Assembly (NCBI GenBank): GCA_035571515.1
Contig: DATNCQ010000057.1
Location: 1-64,000 of the forward strand
DNA: 64,000 bases
Reading direction: 5' to 3'
Source of the DNA: Gp6-AA40 sp035571515
Lineage (GTDB): Bacteria > Acidobacteriota > Vicinamibacteria > Vicinamibacterales > UBA2999
Made by a program: the position numbers and the translations under genes. The notes beneath the pieces are model-generated. The model saw only the letters and a program-made list of their open reading frames with translations, searched no databases and was not told the origin of the DNA. Below are positions 43,842 to 51,426 of the stretch, piece after piece (the first letter of the stretch is position 1; each line of letters opens with the position of its first letter).

Positions 43842-44119
43842 CGCTGTTCACTCCTCAGCGACGACGCCGACTTCTGATCGAGCCAGTGTAGCAGTTCGTC
43901 GGCGCGGACCAGGACGCGTCTCCCGATGCGAACGATGCCTGGGAGCTGTCGGCGCTCGATCATCGCGTAGACGGCGCGCCTGGTCGTACGCAACAGCTCT
44001 GCGACGTCGTCCGGCGTCAGGAGCATCGGTACGGATCGCGTGCCCGAGACAGGAACGCGATCAGATCCCTCGTGCAGCTCGATGCGATCGGACACTGTGC
44101 GACGATTCCAGCGCGTCAT
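43838..44119 (-). CDS. Excisionase-family helix-turn-helix protein
   Basis: A 93-residue protein from the ATG at 44119. The C-terminal half is a MerR-like/excisionase winged helix: LLTPDDVAELLRTTRRAVYA, then MIERRQLPGIVRIGRRVLVR and ADELLHWLDQ. Such small DNA-binding proteins are directionality factors or regulators next to integrases. It overlaps both int (ATGA at 43838-43841) and the small frame upstream (ATGA at 44116-44119). A GGGAGG Shine-Dalgarno precedes the ATG. Confidence 0.85.
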   Translation of the reverse strand: MTRWNRRTVSDRIELHEGSDRVPVSGTRSVPMLLTPDDVAELLRTTRRAVYAMIERRQLPGIVRIGRRVLVRADELLHWLDQKSASSLRSEQR

Positions 44120-44364
44120 CGCTGCACCTCCCGCCCACGCGACGCGAATGATCGGAGCGCGGTTTCCCACGCCATCACGCAAATGCGAGACGCGGGATCG
44201 CCGCAGCCGTCGTCAAGGCCGTCAGCCCCGCGCAGCGGGGTCGGAGCGTAGCGGAGAGCCTTCACGACGGCGAGGCGAGCCGCATGATGGCGTGTGTGAT
44301 GGCGCTGCAGTACCGCAAGACGCGGTGAGATCACCGACATACACAACCTCCGGTTGAGAGCCAA
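44116..44364 (-). CDS. Possible small island gene upstream of the excisionase
   Basis: An 82-codon frame of unrecognised sequence whose stop overlaps the excisionase ATG (ATGA), the same coupling as between excisionase and int. This coupling is the main support. The middle part covers a CCCCGC/GCGGGG hairpin at about 44226-44240 and may be low-information. Contains MAWETALRSFASRGREV near the C-terminus. A start at 44364 or 44340 is possible. It could equally be non-coding. Confidence 0.3.
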   Translation of the reverse strand: MALNRRLCMSVISPRLAVLQRHHTRHHAARLAVVKALRYAPTPLRGADGLDDGCGDPASRICVMAWETALRSFASRGREVQR

Positions 44365-44649
44365 CGCGCGTCCGACGATGCACGCTGAGTGCGTCGCCTG
44401 GGAGCTGCGCGTGTGCGCCGGGCCTGAGGCCGTGCACGCTTACGAAGTAGCTGTCGACTTCCTCTATGAGGAATCGTCGGAGCTCCACATCACCGTAGTG
44501 GTGGTGCGGAGGGTGTGGCCGGGACGGCCACGAGTGAGGTTCGATGATCGTGGAACCTCGCGATGCGTCCTGTCAAGAGTTTCTTCGGCGCTCGCCGCTC
44601 AATTCGGACGCGAGTGGAGTTCGCGGGCGTATGATCCGTACAACTGGCC
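44365..44649. other. Island gap without recognisable gene
   Basis: About 285 bases between the small frame and the DUF433 fragment. Open frames exist on both strands but none has a recognised domain, a ribosome-binding site or neighbour coupling. GTGGTGGTGCGG- and GGCCGGGACGGCC-type local palindromes are present. Nothing further can be supported. Confidence 0.5.
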
Positions 44650-44852
44650 ATGGACTTCTCCCGCATCACCATCGACCCGACGCGCATGGCGGGCGCGCCA
44701 TGTATCCGCAACCTGCGCATCCCAGTCACGACGGTGATCGATATGGTTGCTGATGGGATGACCGAGGCGGAGATTCTGCAGGCTACCCGGACCTCGAGAG
44801 CGCGGACATCAAGGACGCCCTCCAATTCGCCGCCACTCGGTCTTCAGGCTGA
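44650..44852 (+). pseudogene. DUF433 antitoxin-like gene broken by a one-base deletion
   Basis: The first 44 codons read ITIDPTRMAGAPCIRNLRIP then VTTVIDMVADGMTEAEILQ, the DUF433 start. At 44782-44784 the frame is lost. Continuing one base shifted gives YPDLESADIKDALQFAA, the expected DUF433 ending, and a stop at 44850-44852. A single missing base after the Gln codon (an Ala-Tyr junction) explains both halves. DUF433 proteins pair with DUF5615 PIN-like toxins, but no toxin follows within the 60 bases before the next DUF433 gene. Could be a sequencing/assembly error. Confidence 0.8.
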
Positions 44853-44911
44853 CAGACGCCTCCGCTGATCTCGCGATCTGCAGCAACGGGGCCTACAATA
44901 AGGCCACCACC

Positions 44912-45172
44912 ATGGAAACCACATCAGCGTCGTACCGATACATTGTTCGATCACCGGATGTCCGGGGCGGGCACGCGCGTGTGGAAGGCACCCGGATTGG
45001 CGTTCACGATGTCATCGGCCTGATCGTCAACGGCGCCGGCGTGGACGAAGTCTGTCGAAGTTTTCCTGACTTGAAGCGTTCGCAGGTATACGAGTGCCTC
45101 GCGTACTACGAGGACCATCGCGCTGAGATCGACGACCTCGTGGCCGAGCAGATGCACGACCCGAACGCGTGA
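44912..45172 (+). CDS. DUF433-family antitoxin-like protein
   Basis: An 86-residue protein: YRYIVRSPDVRGGHARVEGT, RIGVHDVIGLIVNGAGVDEV, FPDLKRSQVYECLAYYEDHR. This is the DUF433 helix-turn-helix-like fold with the conserved G-x-x-R-I/V and P-D-L positions. DUF433 proteins are proposed antitoxins of VapBC-like modules. The stop overlaps the start of the PIN-like partner (GTGA, 45169-45172). It is intact, unlike the copy immediately upstream. Confidence 0.87.
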   Translation: METTSASYRYIVRSPDVRGGHARVEGTRIGVHDVIGLIVNGAGVDEVCRSFPDLKRSQVYECLAYYEDHRAEIDDLVAEQMHDPNA

Positions 45173-45489
45173 CGTTCTTCCTGGATCAGGATGTTCCCGA
45201 CGACTTGGCGCACTGGCTGCGTCACCGCGGGCACGCGGTGACATGCTTGCGCGAAGTACTGCCTACGACGACGATCGATTCCGACGCTTGGCAATGGGCG
45301 CGTGCACACGGGGCCATATTCGTCTCGTGCAATCGCAATGATGTTCTTGCTTTCAAGCCAGAAGGCGAGCACCCGGGCATTGTCGTCCTTGTCCGGCGCC
45401 GTACGCGCCAGGCGGAGATCGCCGCGATGCACAAGTTGGTGACCAACGCGGGTGAGCAAGGTCTGGCGAACAACATCAATTTCGCCTGA
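45169..45489 (+). CDS. DUF5615 PIN-like toxin candidate
   Basis: A 106-residue protein starting FFLDQDVPDDLAHWLRHRGH with FVSCNRNDVLAF and HPGIVVLVRR. The DUF5615 family of Mut7-C/PIN-like domains has conserved Asp residues in FLxDxxxP and in the T/S-x-N-x-x-D segment. Such proteins are predicted ribonuclease toxins encoded after DUF433 antitoxins. It starts at a GTG overlapping the antitoxin stop. Toxicity has not been inferred beyond family membership. Confidence 0.85.
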   Translation: MTFFLDQDVPDDLAHWLRHRGHAVTCLREVLPTTTIDSDAWQWARAHGAIFVSCNRNDVLAFKPEGEHPGIVVLVRRRTRQAEIAAMHKLVTNAGEQGLANNINFA

Positions 45490-45640
45490 GTGACTCCTCA
45501 ATCTCAGAGCGTGGCCGACGATATGACCCGTGGTGCCATCGTCGTTTTCTGCCGCGATCGCATTCGCGTTTCGCGATTGTCGCAGGCAAACTGAGACGAC
45601 CCTGAGGGGCGCGAGGGCGGCACATCGCCGCTTCGGATTT

Positions 45641-45870
45641 CCGCCGCAATCGGGCGCGGAATCGGCGCAAGATTCGTCACGAAAATCTGCGGCGGAACGG
45701 TCGGCGATTCGTCGCGACTTTTCGCCGAGGAGTCGCCGCGCGTTCGGCGGCAAATCGCGAACGGACCGCATCGATCAATGACGCCGACACCTGGGCGTGA
45801 GCGACCCCTCGGGACGGCCTCAGGGCCGTCTTCGACGACCGGAAGGGGGGTCGCTCACGCCCAGGCTGCT
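45641..45870. repeat. Island repeat unit, copy 1, with 16-bp-arm hairpin
   Basis: A non-coding unit of about 230 bases, matched by copy 2 at 46237-46462 in the same orientation. It has a left part with recurring CGGCGATTCGTC/CGCCGAGGAGTCGCC motifs, and a right part with perfect 16-base arms GGGCGTGAGCGACCCC (45793-45808) and GGGGTCGCTCACGCCC (45847-45862) followed by AGGCTGCT. Loop sequence CCGTCTTCG...GACCGGAA is conserved between the copies. Confidence 0.8.
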
Positions 45871-46029
45871 TACTGTGGGCCGTTCCCGGCGGCACAGAGC
45901 GCCGCCGTTCGTCGTCGCGACTGGGACCTGCTGATTCTGCCAACCTGCTTAGTGTCAACGAATACCCGCTCCGTGTTGCTCGTGCGGCGCTTCCGCCCCG
46001 GCCTCATCGAGGGCTGCCGCGAAGAGTAA

Positions 46030-46070
46030 TCAGGGGACAGGGCTCCCCTGAGGCCCGGTCCCCCCCTTTG
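46030..46070. repeat. GGGGACAGGGCTCCCC / GGTCCCCCC palindromic element
   Basis: Between the two island repeat units: AGGGGACAGGGCTCCCCTGA followed by GGCCCGGTCCCCCC. It contains overlapping self-complementary segments (GGGGACAGGG against CCCGGTCCCC, and AGGG against CCCT). No coding role is visible. Confidence 0.5.
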
Positions 46071-46236
46071 TCCACTTCCTTCGTCGGACGATGCCTTCAT
46101 CCGGTCTCAACCAATGGAAGGAGATTGAGATGACGATGCCGCAAAACATGGCAGTTCAGCCTTCCCGCGCGACGCCCATCGACGATTGTCGTCGGTGAGC
46201 GGAAACGATCGTCGGGTACGACCTACCTCCCGATTG

Positions 46237-46462
46237 CCGGCAAGATCCGCCGCAAGATCGGCGCAACTTTCATCGGAGAAATCTCAGAGGGTCGGTCAGC
46301 GATTGGCGTAACTTTCGCCGAGAAGTCGCCGTGCATTCGTTGCCAAATCCAAGGGCACGGCCTCGATGAACAATGGCGACAGCGTGGGCGTGAGCGACCC
46401 CTTGAGACGGCGTCGGAGCCGTCTTCGCGGACCGGAAGGGGGTCGCTCACCCCCAGGCTGCT
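46237..46462. repeat. Island repeat unit, copy 2
   Basis: Diverged second copy of 45641-45870. It aligns through CGCCGCAAGATCGGCGCAA, CGCCGAGAAGTCGCC and the hairpin arms GGGCGTGAGCGACCCC (46386-46401) and GGGGTCGCTCACCCCC (46439-46454, one mismatch), again ending AGGCTGCT. The remainder of 45490-46716 between the toxin and the kinase gene shows no supported coding sequence. Confidence 0.8.
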
Positions 46463-46716
46463 GTTCTGCGCCTTCGTTCGGGCGGCAGACGACGCCGCCC
46501 TACCCTCCTGCGATCGAACTGAAGCGCCGGAACGTAAGTGGGTGCGCCTGCAGCGCATACACAGAGAGCAGCACGTCTACATTCCGTTACTTCGGCGGCC
46601 ACCGACTCGTACGCGGTCCTCAGCCAGAAGGGGAAGACTGTCCCCCGGGGACTCTTCCCCCCTTCTTCCCCCTTCCGGGTTCCTCGGGTTCTGTCGCCGT
46701 GCCCGGTCGGTGGCGC

Positions 46717-49671
46717 TCACCGCGTCGGGACGAGTCGCTTCAGTTCTTCGGTCCAGTTCTGCACGACGATCAGGTTCGACGCCGTGCCGCCGCCTGCTTC
46801 CGTATGGCCATTGCGGATGATCAGGAACCGTCCATCGGGGGCGATGTCGTACGGCCGAAAAGAGAGACTGGCGACCATTGCATCTTCGAACAACACCTGT
46901 GGACGCCCGGCGACGAGTGTGGTCCCGGACTGCACCGGGACCGCAAGCATCTGCCGACCGTCCAGGCTGCCGAAGAACAGTTCCCGGCCGTCGCGCGACC
47001 AGACTGGGACACGGCCGCCGCTCGTCGAGATCTGTTGCCGATTTCCGAGTTCCGGATATCGCTCGATGTAGATTTCCTCTCGACCGGAGACGTTCGAGTC
47101 GTAGGCCACCCACCCTCCCTCTGGAGAGACCGCCGGGTACCAGCTGCAAAACGCGCCTTTCATCAGCACGCTCGCGTCGGACGGGCGCTCGATCGCAATC
47201 TGCTCGATCGCACACTGATGGCTCGGTTGTACTTCGGTAAACAGAAGCTGTCTCCCGTCTGCCGACCAGCCGGCCGCTTGCAGATCGATGAGGTCCCTGG
47301 CACGCGCGAGGAGCCGCTCGTCGCTGCCGGTGCCATCCGCGGGCCGCCAGAACAGCTCCAGGTAGCCCGCTCGCCTCGACGTAAAGATGATGCGCTGCCC
47401 GTCGGGCGTCCAGAGCGGGCGCGTGTCCGGGGCGGGGTCGGTTGTCAGCCGGCTCAGTGTCGCGCGGGTGAGATCGTAGATCCAGACATCGTTCTGTGTG
47501 GCGAGCGCGAGCCGCGCGCCGTCGGGCGACACTCGGACGTCGCGGTACGAGTCGAGCGAGAGGCCAGGCAGCGGTGTGGCACGTCCCTGGCGATCCACCG
47601 ATACGATTGTCTGCTGGCCACCGCTACCGACCCCGCCTGGGACGTAGACCAGCGAGCCGTTGGCGGCCACCGCGACGTCAGCAGCGCCGAATCCGGTCGT
47701 CACCACGCCCTCCAGTACTGGCGCAGGCGTCCCCACCACCTCCAGCCGTCCGAGATCGAATGCCACAGCGCGCAACGTCCCCATGACGCCGTAGACCAGA
47801 TGCCCGGTCGACACGTAGTGCGCGTGGCTGCCGCCACGGATAAGTACCTTCGACGTGCCGGTCCGCAGATCCAGCAATGCAATCTGCGCGTTCTCGATGC
47901 TGCCGTTGGCCGGAGTAATCGTGAAGAGAACAGCCGCGGCTCCAGGCAGAAACTCGGGCCAGACGTGATCGCCTTCGCCGCGCTCGCGATCGGGCTTCGT
48001 GAGCATGGTAGGCTCGCCTCCCGCCGCGGATACGCGTTGCAGGCCTGTTGTCGGTGCGTTCGTCGCGAAGATGACCGTGCCGTCCTCGCTCCACGTAGCA
48101 CCGAGGGGTACTCCTTGGATAGCGCACAATGTCACTGGCAGTCCGCCCGTGATCGCTACTTTCTTCAGCAGAGATACGCCGTCGAAGAACCCGATCCACT
48201 TCCCGTCCGGCGAAGTGAACACGCCCTGTGGCGCGCCAAGGCCGCTCAGCACCTCGGGCTCGAGCTGGTTCAGCGCACGTACCAGCAACTGGTTGTTGCC
48301 GCGATAGACGACGCGTGAACCGTCGGGCGTGATGGCGACGTCGCGCTCTTGGCCGGATAGCGTTAATGCAGTGGATCCCGACGTGGTGATCATCATGCGC
48401 ACCACCGCAGGCAGAGCGGGGCGCGTGGCGAACCACACCGCCGCACCCGTCACGGCGGCGACTACCAAGACCACGGTCGCCAACGCCGCGACGCGCAACG
48501 GCAGCAGCCTGCGTGGCAGCGGCGCGGGAGATGCCGTGCCGACCGGTGTCGCGAGGCTTTCGGCCTTATCCAGCACGAACAGGGCGGTTGAGATATCGCC
48601 CACACGACGTCGGCGATCCTTGGTGAGGCAACCCTGAAGAAGCGTCCGAATCGCCGGTGGAATCTCGGAGGGGAGCGCCGACCAGTCGGGATCGATCTTC
48701 ACGACGTTGGCGAGCGTGTCCCTGACGTCTTCACCGCAGAACGGACGCTTGCCTGTGAGCATCTCGTACAGTACACACCCGAAGGCCCAGATGTCGCTGC
48801 GCTTGTCGGCCTCGCGTCCCTTCGCCTGCTCCGGCGCCATGTACGCCGCGGTGCCCAATAACACACCGACGCCAGTCATCGTCGCGGGTGACCTGATCGT
48901 TGGAGACGCCGTGACGTCAGCGCGATGGCCGGGGGCGGATTCCGAGTGCGCGATCTTCGCGAGGCCGAAGTCCAGCACCTTCACCGTGCCGTCGGGTGTG
49001 ACCTTGATGTTGGCAGGCTTGAGGTCCCGGTGAATGATTCCGGTCTCGTGCGCCGCTTCGAGCGCGTCCGCGATCTGCTTCGCAATCGCCAGCGCGTCGT
49101 CGAGCGGAATCGGTCCACGTGTAATCCGATCCGCGAGCGTTTCACCTTCCACGAGTTCGAGCATGAGCGCGTGGGTCTCACCGTCGGCTTCCTCGACACC
49201 GTAGATCGCGCCGATGTGCGGATGATTCATGGCGGCGAGCATCCGCGCCTCGCGCTCAAAGCGCGACAGGCGCTCTGGATCGCTGGTGAAGACGCGAGGT
49301 AAGACCTTGATCGCGACGGCGCGTCCAAGTTTGGTGTCGCGGGCGCGATACACCTCGCCCATCGCACCCGCGGCTAAGAGCGAGAGAACTTCGAATCCCT
49401 CAATCTGCGGAGCTGACGAACCCAATCCCACATCCCCAGTGCCCGCTCCCGCCTGAGGCCCGTCCCCCGCCATCGCCCGGACGGCAATATTCACAGCGGG
49501 CGTCTCCAGAAACCCCTGGCTCATCTCGTGTGCGAGTAGCGATTCCACTTCCAGCCGCAACGCGTCATCACCTGCGCACGCCTCGCGCAAGAACGGGCCC
49601 CGTTCACTCGCGGCTCGCTGAAGCGCGGCGTGGCACAGACGCTCGGTTTCTTCCCACCGACTACTCGTCAT
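46717..49671 (-). CDS. Transmembrane Ser/Thr protein kinase with C-terminal TolB/WD40-like propeller
   Basis: A 984-residue receptor-like kinase from the ATG at 49671. Residues 1-60 match the helical kinase-associated region common in Acidobacteria. The kinase domain at about 92-365 has a Gly-rich loop (LAAGAMGEVYRA), Lys122 (VAIKVLP), HRDLKPANI (Asp216), DFG (234-236) and GTAAYMAPEQ. A transmembrane helix lies at about 395-418. The exterior domain has repeated propeller blades with SPDGKWIGF, TPDGQRIIFTS and APDGRFLII motifs. The ATG overlaps the upstream ECF sigma stop (ATGA), implying a shared signalling unit. The ligand is unknown. Confidence 0.94.
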   Translation of the reverse strand: MTSSRWEETERLCHAALQRAASERGPFLREACAGDDALRLEVESLLAHEMSQGFLETPAVNIAVRAMAGDGPQAGAGTGDVGLGSSAPQIEGFEVLSLLAAGAMGEVYRARDTKLGRAVAIKVLPRVFTSDPERLSRFEREARMLAAMNHPHIGAIYGVEEADGETHALMLELVEGETLADRITRGPIPLDDALAIAKQIADALEAAHETGIIHRDLKPANIKVTPDGTVKVLDFGLAKIAHSESAPGHRADVTASPTIRSPATMTGVGVLLGTAAYMAPEQAKGREADKRSDIWAFGCVLYEMLTGKRPFCGEDVRDTLANVVKIDPDWSALPSEIPPAIRTLLQGCLTKDRRRRVGDISTALFVLDKAESLATPVGTASPAPLPRRLLPLRVAALATVVLVVAAVTGAAVWFATRPALPAVVRMMITTSGSTALTLSGQERDVAITPDGSRVVYRGNNQLLVRALNQLEPEVLSGLGAPQGVFTSPDGKWIGFFDGVSLLKKVAITGGLPVTLCAIQGVPLGATWSEDGTVIFATNAPTTGLQRVSAAGGEPTMLTKPDRERGEGDHVWPEFLPGAAAVLFTITPANGSIENAQIALLDLRTGTSKVLIRGGSHAHYVSTGHLVYGVMGTLRAVAFDLGRLEVVGTPAPVLEGVVTTGFGAADVAVAANGSLVYVPGGVGSGGQQTIVSVDRQGRATPLPGLSLDSYRDVRVSPDGARLALATQNDVWIYDLTRATLSRLTTDPAPDTRPLWTPDGQRIIFTSRRAGYLELFWRPADGTGSDERLLARARDLIDLQAAGWSADGRQLLFTEVQPSHQCAIEQIAIERPSDASVLMKGAFCSWYPAVSPEGGWVAYDSNVSGREEIYIERYPELGNRQQISTSGGRVPVWSRDGRELFFGSLDGRQMLAVPVQSGTTLVAGRPQVLFEDAMVASLSFRPYDIAPDGRFLIIRNGHTEAGGGTASNLIVVQNWTEELKRLVPTR

Positions 49672-50246
49672 GGGTTGTCCCGTCGGTTGAGCTCGCGATG
49701 CAACCACAGTTTGGCCATCTTCCAGTCCCGCATCACGGTTTCAGGAGAAACGTGCAGAGCTTCAGCAGTCTCCTCCACACTCAGCCCGCCGAAGAATCGC
49801 ATCTCCACTACCTGACTCTTGCGAGCGTCAACGACGGCCAACGCCGCCAATGCGTCATCGAGGGCGATCAGCGTGTCGCTTTTCTCGTCCGATATCTCCA
49901 ACGCGTTGTCGAGCGTCACTTTTGCCGCGTCGCCGCCACGCTTCTGGTAATGACGCGAACGCGCGAAGTCCACCAGGATCCGTCGCATGAGACGTGCGGA
50001 CATCGCAAAGAAGTGAGTGCGGTTCTGCCACTGTACCTTCCTGACATCGATTAGCCGCAGGTACGCCTCGTTTACGAGCGCCGTCGCCTGAAGCGTGTGC
50101 CCGGCACGCTCGGCGTGCATATGCCACTGCGCCAGACGGCGCAGCTCTCCATGAACGAGTGGAACAAGCCGCTGGAATGCGGCCTCATCTCCGTCACCCC
50201 ACGCCAGGAGAAGCAGGGTGACCTCATTGGCCGAGGGTGCCGTCAC
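49668..50246 (-). CDS. ECF-type RNA polymerase sigma factor (kinase-associated class)
   Basis: A 192-residue sigma factor of the TIGR02999 group common in Acidobacteria and Planctomycetes. Region 2 has LVPLVHGELRRLAQWHM and ATALVNEAYLRLI; THFFAMSARLMRRILVDFAR follows; region 4 has EMRFFGGLSVEETAEALHVS and PETVMRDWKMAKLWLHREL. Kinase-linked ECF factors can be controlled by phosphorylation instead of an anti-sigma factor, consistent with the four-base overlap with the kinase gene and the absence of an anti-sigma gene. Confidence 0.93.
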   Translation of the reverse strand: MTAPSANEVTLLLLAWGDGDEAAFQRLVPLVHGELRRLAQWHMHAERAGHTLQATALVNEAYLRLIDVRKVQWQNRTHFFAMSARLMRRILVDFARSRHYQKRGGDAAKVTLDNALEISDEKSDTLIALDDALAALAVVDARKSQVVEMRFFGGLSVEETAEALHVSPETVMRDWKMAKLWLHRELNRRDNP

Positions 50247-50439
50247 GCTTTCCTTTCCTACGTCACGCCGCGCTTCCGGCCCTGTTGCTGAATGGGGTCA
50301 ATTCTACGCTCCGCCGGCGCCCCCCAGCAGATAACCGACACCTTCCCGACCCGATGTTTTCACGCCTGTTCTGCGTGCTTTGAGCTCGTGCCAGTTTTCG
50401 CCGTCCGTTCCCGCATCTCTGAACGAGGGGAAACGCGGC

Positions 50440-50994
50440 ATGACGCAGATAACACGGCAACTGATGGTCGGCTTGATGATGACGGGGTTGGTATGCGGCG
50501 CACGCCCAACGCGCGCGGACGATGTGGATGGAGAGACCATCAAACACGTCCGCTCGAGCAACGCCTCAATCGTCGCGCTGATCAGCCTGGCGGGTCAGCA
50601 GTCAAAGACTTTCCGCGGTCTCACTGAAACCATCGACGCCAGCAGTGGCATCGTGTACGTCGAGACTGGTCAATGCGGACGCGCTGTACAGGCGTGCTTG
50701 GTTTCAGTGACGACCGATGGTCGCGGGCATCGTTTTCTGCAGATCCACGTCACCAATGGAAAGGCCGACTGGGACCTCATGGGATCGATCGGTCACGAGC
50801 TTCGGCACGCGATCGAGGTACTGAGCAATCCGACGGTGACCAACACTGCCAGCTTGTTCTACTTCTATCAGCATCTGGATTCGACGAGGGGCGTCCTGAC
50901 GCCATTCGAGACGGAGGCGGCAGTTGGCGCGGGTGCAGCGGTCCGCGCTGAGGTGCAGAAGTACCGCAGGCTGAATTTCCCGAAGCCTGAATAG
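50440..50994 (+). CDS. Secreted protein with HELRH motif, function unknown
   Basis: A 184-residue protein from the ATG at 50440 with GAGGGG as ribosome-binding site. A signal peptide covers residues 1-27 (RQLMVGLMMTGLVCG ... TRADD). The mature part has IVYVETGQCGRAVQACLVSV and SIGHELRHAIEVLSNP, where HELRH (119-123) is an HExxH zinc-binding motif, with a possible third ligand further on (FETEAAVGAGAAVR). This suggests a small metallopeptidase-like protein. No named family is recognised. It is the last gene before the right island end. Confidence 0.75.
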   Translation: MTQITRQLMVGLMMTGLVCGARPTRADDVDGETIKHVRSSNASIVALISLAGQQSKTFRGLTETIDASSGIVYVETGQCGRAVQACLVSVTTDGRGHRFLQIHVTNGKADWDLMGSIGHELRHAIEVLSNPTVTNTASLFYFYQHLDSTRGVLTPFETEAAVGAGAAVRAEVQKYRRLNFPKPE

Positions 50995-51099
50995 TCGCAG
51001 ACCGAGGAGTGAACACGTTCCGGTCTTGGGGAGGACCTGATGACGGTTCGGGAGGGCGGGGATCGCGTCGCCGCCTGCTTTCGAGGCGGCGGGAACCTC

Positions 51100-51165
51100 C
51101 CCCGCGCCAGACAGCGGCGGGAACTGGTCAACCCGGTTCCCGCCTCCTCCAAGATGCCTCCAGAA
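51100..51165. repeat. Hairpin resembling a decayed att/T-arm sequence
   Basis: GGCGGGAACTGGTCAACCCG followed by GTTCCCGCC: 8-9-base arms. It is followed by TCCTCCAAG, a near match to the TCCCGCCGCCTCCACCA att core, about 150 bases inside attR. It may be a degenerate attachment site from an earlier integration or merely a hairpin. Confidence 0.4.
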
Positions 51166-51295
51166 ATCTGGTCGATTTGAGCCGATCCGAGTGGACACCA
51201 GTGGAAGCCCGGGAGCAGCCTAAATCGCAGCGTGGCAACAACATCGATCAGAAGTCGTACGTCGTCAAGAAGTTGCCGATACCCGCGATTTCGAA

Positions 51296-51324
51296 TTCGA
51301 CTCCCGCCGCCTCCACCAACCTTC
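51296..51324. mobile_element. attR: duplicate of the tmRNA 3' end
   Basis: Exact 29-base copy of 42652-42680 in direct orientation, ending ...CACCAACCTTC. The sequence to its left has no tmRNA features, as expected for the distal boundary of an element that carried only the 3' end of ssrA. Confidence 0.85.
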
Positions 51325-51388
51325 GCTCCGGTGCCACGCGAAGGTTGTCCCCCGTAGCGCGTAGCGCGAAGGGGGACCAAGCGATCGT

Positions 51389-51417
51389 GGGGTCCGCCTT
51401 CAGGCGGACCGACCTGC
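51389..51417. repeat. REP-like palindrome beyond attR
   Basis: GGGGTCCGCCTTCAGGCGGA followed by CC: stem GGTCCGCC/GGCGGACC around TTCA, the dispersed palindrome family. It lies just past the stop of the convergently oriented secreted protein gene (51427). Confidence 0.7.
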
Positions 51418-51426
51418 AAGTTCTGC

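Larger units (their letters stand above)
42652..51324. mobile_element. Genomic island integrated in ssrA (about 8.7 kb)
   Basis: Delimited by the exact 29-bp direct repeats at 42652-42680 and 51296-51324. The integrase is the first gene inside, adjacent to attL and transcribed toward it, followed by an excisionase-like HTH gene: the standard layout for tRNA/tmRNA-targeting islands. Cargo is a frameshifted DUF433 gene, a DUF433/DUF5615 pair, two non-coding hairpin repeat units, a Ser/Thr kinase with an ECF sigma factor, and a secreted HELRH-motif protein. No conjugation or phage structural genes are present, so it is likely not self-transmissible. Confidence 0.82.

Noticed and set aside
44354..44737. 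127-codon plus-strand frame before the DUF433 fragment
   Set aside because: No domain or ribosome-binding site, and it runs into the DUF433 gene in another frame; left as unannotated gap.
45641..46462. CRISPR array or tandem satellite
   Set aside because: There are only two units about 600 bases apart with no regular short repeats or unique spacers. No CRISPR array was seen anywhere in the window.
46366..48318. 650-codon plus frame over the kinase propeller
   Set aside because: Shadow of the Ser/Thr kinase gene; it starts inside the island repeat unit and has no domain.
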